Shown piece by piece: positions 56,407 to 64,000 of a stretch of 64,000 nucleotides of DNA; position 1 is the first letter of the stretch; each line of letters starts with the position of its first letter. Made by a program: the position numbers and the translations under genes. Source of the DNA: Luzula sylvatica (taxonomy: Eukaryota > Streptophyta > Magnoliopsida > Poales > Juncaceae); contig OX326959.1 in the NCBI GenBank assembly GCA_946800325.1, positions 11,538,862-11,602,861 of the forward strand. Direction: 5' to 3'. Under the pieces are notes generated by a model. That model saw only the letters and a program-made list of their open reading frames with translations, was not told where the DNA came from and made no database searches.

Positions 56407-56415
56407 CATAATTTG
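56407..56415. repeat. 9-bp target-site duplication, right (MITE)
   Basis: CATAATTTG, identical to 56189-56197. Confidence 0.88.
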
Positions 56416-56793
56416 TTCTGAATTTGTTATTTGTGGAAGTTCAATTTGGAATATTTCGATTATTTGGAGTATTCATTTTGTCATGTTGATTTTTCTTTTT
56501 CAAGAGAGGTATGTGGAAATGTTCAAGTATCAGGTTAAGACTAATTAATATATGTCCGGTTTTTAATATAACCAAATAATAGCATTGTAAGTAGATCAAA
56601 ATAAAAAAGCGAAAACAAATTTGAACACAACTTGAAAGATGAATTATTATTCTATCAACATTACCAACGTATTGCTAGAAATGCTAAAACTTGTGAAATT
56701 GTGGGTGTTAAAACTAACTTGAAAGTAATAATAATTCTCTTTGCGACAACACAAATTTTATCTTATGTATAAAGTTGCAAGAATTCTTGCATT

Positions 56794-57512
56794 TCTAGAG
56801 CTCCACGTCACCAGGGACCTTTGTGTAAAAAAATATTTTTTAATTTATATTTTGGTCCTTTTTAGTTTAAAAAAATTACATTTTGGTCCTTTTTATTTAT
56901 ATTTTGGTCCTTTTTTATTAACTTTTCGGTCCTTTTTTACATTTTTGAATTTATATTTTGGTCCTTTTTATTTACATTTTGGTCCTTTTTATTTTAAATT
57001 TACATTTTGGTCCTTTTTATTAACATTTTAGTCCTTTTTTATTTACTTTGTGGTCCTTTTTTACATTTCAATTTACATTTTGGTTCTTTTATTTACATTT
57101 TGGTCCTTTTTAGTTTTAATTTATATTTTGATTTTTTTTATTTACATTTTGGTCATTTTTATTTACTTTTCGATCTTTTTTTACATTTTGATCTTTTTTT
57201 CTTATTTCACATTTTGGTCATTTTTTACATTTGGTCTTTGTTTCCTATTTTACATACATATTAAAATTTGCGAATATGTCCTGATTATATTAATCAATTT
57301 TAGAATCACATGAACAAATGATATTTATACAAATTATATTAGAAAATAATATCCGTGATAGACTAATTTTATGAGCCTTATGCATCTATTGACATCATGA
57401 TATTTGCAAATATGTCATGATTAGATTAATTTAGTTCAAACGCATGCGTTTTGATTCTATTTAAATAATTATATAAAAAACATCCCGCGCAATTGCGCGG
57501 GGATAAAGCTAG
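56794..57512 (+). mobile_element. Non-autonomous Helitron with GGTCC minisatellite, complete
   Basis: About 719 bp. The left end near TCTAGAGCTCCACGTCACC is followed by AGGGACCTTTGTG and an A-run. The GGTCC array fills 56850-57240, then comes the conserved tail (GAATATGTCCTGATTATATT, CAAATATGTCATGATTAG) and the terminus CCCGCGCAATTGCGCGGGG, ATAAAG, CTAG (57509-57512), T. It is the simplest full copy of the family whose end is at 1-1242. The exact 5' base is tentative. Confidence 0.82.
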
Positions 57513-57514
57513 TA

Positions 57515-58080
57515 TAAGAAAGACATGAATATGATTTACAAAAAGAACAACACATGAATATAATTTTCCATCAAATTAATGTCCTCACCGGCCCAGTACA
57601 ACGTACAATTTTTCCAGTCAATTCATCTCTATCTGTCCAAGTTTATTCAATTTCCGGATAAATTAATTTCAATCCCTCGTAATTAATTTCCTAACCAGCC
57701 GAGTTAAATTTCCCAAGGACCCCAACTAGGGTTTCTCCTCTCCCTCACTTCATTTTTTTGTTCGCCTTGTCTTTGATTTCGATTAACAGCAAGGTTTCTC
57801 TCCCCCTCTCTCTATCTCTAGTTTGTAATTTCTTTCTTTGATTTTGAAAGCGGACATCCAAGCCGATTTTTGTTTAAGATATATGTGTGAGAAGCAAAAT
57901 ATTAATAAATCAATGATCCCATCAAGTTTGTTTTTTTAAGCAATTATGAATACATATTGATATAAATATAATATCTTGAACATTGATAATGTTTACTTAT
58001 TTATTTTATTTAACTAATTGATATTATGTATTTATTTAATTTAATTTAATATAATTTGTAGGAATAAGTATTTTTTTAAT
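57515..58080 (+). other. Leader-like segment with CTAGGGTTT, then AT-rich DNA
   Basis: ACTAGGGTTTCTCCTCTCCC (57726-57745), a T/C-rich stretch and AGCAAG|GTTTCT (near 57790) resemble the non-coding first exon of a plant housekeeping gene with a splice donor. No coding exon follows before the TATCGGATAC-like array. Confidence 0.35.
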
Positions 58081-58084
58081 TCAC

Positions 58085-58445
58085 AGACTTATTTATTTAT
58101 GTATCTGTATTCGTATTCGAAATCGAATATCGGATACCGTATTCGTATCGGATATCGGATACGGTACTTGCATCCGTATTCGTATCGGACATCGGATTAC
58201 CATATTCGTATCCGATTTCGTATATTGGATACCATATCCATACACGTATTCGTATCAGATATCATATTTATATTCATATTCGAAATCTGATATATCATAT
58301 TCATTTTCGTATTCGAAATTGAATATTGGATATCGTATTCATAATCGTATTCGTATCATAAATCTAATATCGAATATTGGATACAATATTCGTATCGGAT
58401 ACCGTATTCGTATTCGAAATTGGATATGGAATACTGTATTAAAAA
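58085..58445. repeat. Self-complementary TATTCGTATCGGATAT array
   Basis: Imperfect units mixing TATTCGTATCGGATATCGG and TTCGTATTCGAAATCGAATA, both partly palindromic. Related in composition to the GATACGG elements at 39.3 and 47.7 kb, but no terminal repeats found. Confidence 0.75.
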
Positions 58446-58449
58446 TTAT

Positions 58450-59035
58450 TTGTCAGTTTTATAAATTTATCATCTGAAGAATAGTTGTATTAAAAGAAAA
58501 ATATCTCTAAAATTTAATGATATTAAAAAATAATATTCTTCAAAATTAATGATATTAACAATAATATTCTCTAAAATTAATAATTAATATCGTGTAAAAT
58601 AAATATTTTATTCATTTATTGGATCTAATATTATGATTTTCACCAAACACCTTTTTAAACATCCTATACGTGGACGTAATATTTTATTCATTTATTGGAT
58701 CTAATTATATTAAAAATTAATATCGTCTAAATAACCAGTGTTTCTATCATTACCACATTGATCTCGGTCGAAGAAACATCTCTGCGTGGTTCAGAAATAT
58801 TGCATACAAGTTAGTGTAATTAAATATATAAAAAATTAAGTACGCAATCAAGAAACGAGATTAAATCTTATAGGGACATTTTTGTGATATAATTATTAAA
58901 ATATCAAATATACAACTAATAGAGATGACGAACACGCACATACCAAAATCTAGTTGTTAAAAATAATATATAACGATACAATTTCATGTGGAAAATAAAA
59001 TATAAGTGAAAAGAAAGAATTTAGATTAATATTAA
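58450..59035. other. AT-rich DNA with an inverted R1 fragment
   Basis: 58960-59035 is the inverse of the R1 block at 4575-4650 and stops at the Helitron end, so the Helitron inserted into or beside an R1 copy. The rest is plain AT-rich DNA. Confidence 0.5.
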
Positions 59036-60990
59036 CTAGCATTATAACCCCCGCGCAATTGCGCGGGGCTGTTCGGGTTTATAAGTAATGTAGCTGAAAA
59101 AAATTGTTGTTCATTTTGTGTATGTGACTTTCTTTTTGTAATCATTATTATATGTGTAATTTAGTGTGTTGTGTGCGAGTGAAATTTTGTAACAAAAATC
59201 ATTTGAATATTTTAAGAGCCGGATTTCTTGAATAATTCAAACGGTTATTGCTAAAAAAATTATCTATATTTTATACTTCATAAGTAAAATAAGGAAAAAT
59301 AACGAATGAGTCGTCATGAAATTTATTAAGAACATAATAGTTCAGAAAACATTGCTGAAAAAAAGAGTGTTTTTAATTTCACAAATCCTTAATTTCGCTA
59401 CATATTTAGCACAAATATTTTTCGTCATTTGTGTGGTCAGCCAACAACAAAGTTTGACGATGTCATCGCTAACCGTTTCGTTCGAACCTTTAATTTAAAT
59501 TATGTCATGATTATTCGCACATCCATGATTTGGTATATTTTTAACCCCCTAATTTTTTTTTGATATTATAAAAAATTCTCTGTCCTTTCGTAAATTCCAA
59601 AAAAAAAAAAGTCTTTACCAAACCTTTATTTTAAAATTCTCCTTATGGATGATATTAATTTTTTTTTTCCCAAAATACCCTCCAAATCTCATATGTAATA
59701 ATTAAAACTTATTTTTGTTATTTTTTATTAATTTTAAGAAAATTCATAAACACTTCTTAACACGTAGTGATTTAAAAAAATTTAAATTATTACATATTTT
59801 GTTTATATAATTTTAATATTACATTCTTTATTCATAAAAAAACTAACATTAAATGATAATAAATAAACATCTGGCAAATATATTCATAGAAAATATCTAT
59901 TTAAACATCTATTTTTTATTTTAGTTTTCTTTTTATGTATTTTTTAATAGTTTTGTGATATTTTATTTTTAAATATTTGCAAGATGTTCTTTTATTAATA
60001 TTGTTCAACTTATTATAATTTTATTTTAGTTTTTCAAGAAAAATAATAAAGGACCAAAATGTAAATTTTAAAACTTCGAAGGACCAAAATGCAAATATAA
60101 AGGACCAAAATGTGAAAAAAGGACCAAAATATAATTTTTTTAAAAAAATAGGACCAATTTGAGGCCCCTGGACTAAAATGTAAATTTCAAAACTTCGAAG
60201 GGCCAAAATGCAAATATGAAGGACCAAAATGTAATTTTCTTTTCGAAAAAAGGACCAATTTGTAAATAAAAAAGGACCAAAATGTACAAAAAATATTTTT
60301 TTTTACAAATAGGCCCCTGGTGGCGTGGCTGCACCAGGCAAGAAAAATAATAAAGGACCAAAATGTAAATTTTAAAACTTCAAAGGACCAAAATGCAAAT
60401 ATAAAGGACCAAAATGTGAAAAAAGGACCAAAATATAAATTTTTTTAAAAAAATAGGACCAATTTTAGGCCCCTGGACTAAAATGTAAATTTCAAAACTT
60501 CGAAGGACCAAAATGCAAATATAAAGGACCAAAATGTAAAAAAAAAGGACCAAAATGTAATTTTTTTTCGAAAAAAGGACTAATTTGTAAATAAAAAAGA
60601 ACCAAAATGTAAATTTCAAAACTTCGAAGGGCCAAAATGCAAATATAAAGGACCAAAATGTAAAAAAAGGACCAAAATGTAATTTTGTTTCGAAAAAAGG
60701 ACCAATTTGTAAATCAAAAAGGACCAAAATATAAAAAAAATATTTTTTTTTACAAATAGGCCCCTGGTGACGTGGCTGCACCAGCCAAGAAAAATAATAA
60801 AGGACCAAAATGTAAATTTTAAAACTTCGAAGGACCAAAATGCAAATATAAAGGACAAAAATGTGAAAAAAGGACCAAAATATAATTTTTTTTAAAAAAT
60901 AGGACCAATTTGAGGCCCCTGGACTAAAATGTAAATTTCAAAACTTCGAAGGGCCAAAATGCAAATATAAAGGACCAAAATGTAAAAAAA
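59036..60990 (-). mobile_element. Non-autonomous Helitron with GGTCC minisatellite, minus strand
   Basis: Minus-strand 3' end at 59036: CCCCGCGCAATTGCGCGGGG, then GTTATAATG, CTAG (59036-59039), T. The GGTCC array (read as AAAAGGACCAAAATGTAAAT on the plus strand) occupies 60040-60985 and includes two copies of the 5'-type block (CAGCCACG.CACCAGGGGCC at 60310-60335 and 60755-60785 on the minus strand). This implies internal tandem duplication of about 445 bp. The 5' end is tentative. No coding sequence. Confidence 0.68.
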
Positions 60991-61199
60991 AGTAACTTTA
61001 CATTTTTTTTGTTAACACAAGCAGAAAAAGTTACTCGCGGACAAAATTTGATAGAGAATAAAGTTTAGAAGGACAAATATGATATATGTATATTCAGAGG
61101 GTCAAATTTGATAATTTGTGTTTTTGTAAAGACATACAAGAAATTCCCTCTTAAATTTTTAATACTTTGTTATCTTGGAGAAAACTTATGCAGCTTGTG

Positions 61200-61890
61200 T
61201 ATGCAGGGCTTGTCCATTCTTATCGTCGCCATTGTTTGAATTAAATATTTTGGGATCATATAAATATACTCATTGGTGATACAGCTTAGTGATGAAATAT
61301 TGATTCACAAATGATTTAAATAATTATTTTAGAATAGTCATTTTTGTTATTAAAGGAGGCTATTGCAAAGAGAATGAAATCATTATCCAATTAAGCCCAA
61401 ATTATTTTTATCCAGCCCAAAACAATTACAAAAATTTCAACATTTTTTATTTACAAAAAACTATGAAATATCAATGAAATTCTTCATTACTATTGATGAT
61501 ATAATCCAAATAAGCATTATTGATGGTATAATTGAATAGAATTAAGTTTTCGTTTACAATTAATTCTGCTAATTATAACTAAATAAATTTTAATATTTCT
61601 CGAGCATACAGTTAAATTAAATAGTGAGTTTGAAAAAAAATAATACACAAATCGAAATGTATAATAACTCGCATTTCATGCATCATATGTGATATAACTA
61701 AATAAGTTTTTGGTTTCAAATGCAAGACGTGTGATATCATTCATAATACATGATTAATCAATTATTTAGCTTCTATATATAGAGGACACAAAACACATAA
61801 TTTTGTATGAAATTCCTTATATTTTATTACAATATTCTCTTTCACAAAAGTTATGAGATACCAGAAAGAATCGTGTTAGAAACTTCATGT
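61200..61890 (+). repeat. Dispersed repeat R1, copy e, with TATA-like box
   Basis: Contains TTAAGCCCAAATTATTTTTA, GACGTGTGATATCATTCATA and CTATATATAGAGGACACAAA (TATA-like at 61774-61782), ATGAAATTCCTTATATTTTA and GATACCAGAAAGAATCGTGT. It ends about 60 bp before sequence shared with the HAD/SMC6 chimera. Confidence 0.65.
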
Positions 61891-61949
61891 AGCCATGTGA
61901 AAAAAAAATTTCACAAACACTTACTCTCTTCTTCTCTCTTCTCCTTTCA

Positions 61950-63385
61950 CTGCTTCGTATTCCAATTCGAGATCTTCAAGCTCACAATTCTACTGCAATC
62001 CTCAAAGAACCACTCTTTCTCTATCTAATTCAAGCCCCATAAGTCGTTTCCAGTTATACCCTTGTGCTCTTTCTCCGTCGCGGAAAAATATGACGACCCA
62101 TTGCTCCATTTCAGAAGAAACTAGTGCAATTGAAGCTTCGACTCGTTTCCAGTTTAATTCAAGTTTTGATCTTTTGAATATTCAAATTCTTTATTTTATG
62201 CTAATTTTGAATATCAATGTGAAAATTGTGGGTTTATATTAGTAATATCTTCGATTCAAGTGATGTACAATGCTGATTTGTGAAGTTATGATTGTTTTAA
62301 GTGCATTAAAATAATGTTTGATTAAAATCCATGTCTATTTAAAGTTCAATTGAGGAATTTTTTTGGTTGAGATCACAAAATATTAGGCTGATTTCAGTTG
62401 ATTGGGGAAAAATTAACCAGCAGAATATTTGATTTTTTGCAATTCCAACATTTTCTTCAAAGGCTTGGTTTTTAGACAAATTTGGTGTTCTTCATGACGG
62501 AAAAAACCCTTATCCTAGCGCCATTCCGACATGTATTATTTTTCATTAATATACACAATTACTAAAAAATACTTTTATTAAAGTAATTTTGAATTATTTT
62601 TTCCATGGTAGTAGAGAAGCTAGTTTCGACAGGGGCAAAATTGGTAATTATAAGCAATTCATCTAGAAGAGCATTTGTAACTCTAGATAAACTCAGGCGT
62701 CTTGGATTCGACCCTGCACTTTTTCACGGAGCAATTACTAGTGGAGAATTAACGCATCAATTCCTTCTTAGGTAAAAAGAAGAAGTAAAAACAATTATCA
62801 TTTAACATAGGGTTCGTTATGCAAAAACATCTTTTACTTTTACATTAGGAGAGATGATCCATGGTTTAACTCTCTTGGGAGAAAATGCATTCATATTATT
62901 ACATGGAAAGATAGAGGCGCAATTTCTCGTGGTAAAATTCAATTCTTTTTATTATACTTCATAAAGAAATTTGCAAACATAATTTCACAAAAAGACCCTT
63001 TTATTATACCTTTTTTTTGTGAATGTCTAGGCTTTGAGATTGGAAGTGGTGAGTGAAGTGGACGAAGTGGATTTTATACTGGCACACGGTACCGAAGCTA
63101 TCGGTACGCCTTCTAGTACCGCCAATGCCATTAATTTGGAGGGCATTTTTGAAATTTTAGGGTTTTGTGCGAAGAGAACAATTTCTAAGGTCGTCCTGAT
63201 TGTATTACCATTGAGCCAGAGATTTGCGAATTATGCCTGGTATAATTATAAAATTATTTTGGTACCTTTGTGTGAATTTTTTTTTTTATATTGGTTATAA
63301 TTTTCTTATAATTAGATTATTTTTGTAGGTTCTTGGAGGCGAAGTGTAAATGGATGGGTAAACCTGACCACGTAATATTTTAATT
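61950..63385 (+). pseudogene. HAD-family hydrolase gene fragment, copy 2 (chimera 5' part)
   Basis: Leader-like DNA from 61950 matches 23325 onward. ATG at 62091 opens MTTHCSISEETSAIEAS. Exons: 62463-62532 (AWFLDKFGVLHDGKNPYPSA), 62612-62771 (LEKLVSTGAKLVIISNSSRR, HGAITSGELTHQFLLR), 62849-62931 (RDDPWFNSLGRKC), 63031-63239 (LEVVSEVDEVDFILAHGTEA, then shifted) and a remnant from 63329 (VLGGEV, 2-bp shift, MGKPDHV). Several exons are in better frame than copy 1, with clean GT-AG introns. The first exon has lost the GIRELAES block and the fifth has a deletion in the NPD region, so it is not functional. Intron sequences are nearly identical to copy 1, showing DNA-level duplication. Confidence 0.78.
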
Positions 63386-63488
63386 TTTAGCCAAATTTCA
63401 TAAATACCCTTACATAATGCCTCAAGTTGCATCTGGAAATAATATTTTATTTAAATAATGTTAATGTTTTATTCATGTGTTTATGTCG

Positions 63489-63771
63489 GTGAAAATGCCT
63501 CAAGTTGCATCTGGAAATACTGTTCGCGATACTCGTGGACTTTGAGGTCACAATTTCATAATATCACTTTAAGATCCTTAAAATCCTCAAGCTTAATTTT
63601 TGTTATTATTTATTTTATATATTTTTTTTGGTATTTATTAGGGGGAGAAAGGTCATTTTTTTTTTGGTCCTTAAAATCCATAATATCACAATTTAATCAC
63701 GTTGGCTCTTCACGAAATGACCGAGTCTCCGTTTCGTGCAATGGACGAATTTCACGTATTTTTGATACACT
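63489..63771 (+). pseudogene. SMC6 C-terminal fragment, copy 2 (chimera 3' part)
   Basis: Exon 63489-63546 (VKMPQVASGNTVRDTRGL, then TGA where copy 1 has TCA), GGERSF from 63642, and at about 63694-63771 LALHEMTESPFRAMDEFHVF, the Walker B region of SMC6 (MDEF) that copy 1 lacks. The two upstream SMC6 exons seen in copy 1 are missing, removed with the MITE by a deletion. ATGCCTCAAGTTGCATCTGG occurs twice (63418 and 63495). Non-functional. Confidence 0.8.
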
Positions 63772-63829
63772 ATATTTGTTTTTTAAATTATATTTATTTT
63801 ATATATATCAAGAAATATTATGAGAATAA

Positions 63830-64000
63830 TTTTATAATTTTGATAGGATATCGACAGGAAATTGTATTACTTGTTACAGGAAAATTAATTTGAAATGACT
63901 AATTTACCCTTATTTAATGATTATATGTTATTTGGAAAGTAGATTATTATGTATCAAGTGAAGATTTAAATGATACGAACCTTATATGTTATTTGGAAAG
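63830..64000. other. AT-rich end of window
   Basis: Contains TATGTTATTTGGAAAG twice. No gene. Confidence 0.5.

Overview
This is nuclear DNA from a higher plant, most likely a eudicot. The species cannot be named from the sequence. Evidence: strong AT richness with GT-AG introns, plant-type L1 LINE coding sequence, Helitron 3' termini (hairpin plus CTAG), Mutator-like and hAT-like elements, and fragments of plant housekeeping genes (a HAD-type hydrolase, SMC6, the actin-related protein ARP5, a TRAF-like MATH protein, an F-box protein). I find no complete host gene, rRNA, tRNA or CRISPR array. Nearly everything recognisable is a mobile element, a tandem repeat or a broken gene copy.

Layout. 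1-1.24 kb: end of a Helitron with a GGTCC-type minisatellite. 1.3-8 kb: several diverged copies of a dispersed repeat, called R1 here, some with a TATA-like box. 8.4-12.1 kb: old LINE pieces, a SINE-like sequence and an unassigned coding-like fragment. 12.66 kb: a run of 43 G. 14.0-14.8 kb: a very GC-rich minisatellite joined to a CA-rich tract, into which a LINE inserted (14.81-18.79 kb, uninterrupted ORF2, 14-bp target duplication). 18.8-22.8 kb: scattered gene-like fragments. 23.3-25.8 kb: a chimeric gene copy, HAD hydrolase exons followed by SMC6 exons, introns kept. 26.3-29.6 kb: two related hAT-type elements with exact 8-bp target duplications, on either side of a TG/GC-rich minisatellite. 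31.5-33.9 kb: another GGTCC Helitron. 34.17-37.76 kb: a Pack-MULE with long terminal inverted repeats, a perfect 9-bp target duplication and captured ARP5 exons. 38-44 kb: AT-rich DNA with Helitron ends and a hAT-like element. 44.8-46.7 kb: a large array of about 39-bp units. 47-50 kb: a second hAT-like element and a TRAF-like MATH gene fragment. 50.4-53.3 kb: tandem arrays ending in a Helitron terminus. 54-56.4 kb: an F-box pseudogene and two small MITEs. 56.8-61 kb: two more GGTCC Helitrons in opposite orientations. 61.1-63.8 kb: an R1 copy with a TATA-like box, then the second copy of the HAD/SMC6 chimera.

How it fits together. The window is a nested transposon landscape in which DNA transposons have copied pieces of host genes with introns. 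The two HAD/SMC6 copies share the same order and junction, so the fusion predates their duplication; both then decayed by different lesions. The Pack-MULE is a second, independent capture. The only apparently complete protein gene is LINE ORF2, so the LINE is probably among the youngest insertions. Names of captured genes rest on my recognition of protein motifs, not on a database search.
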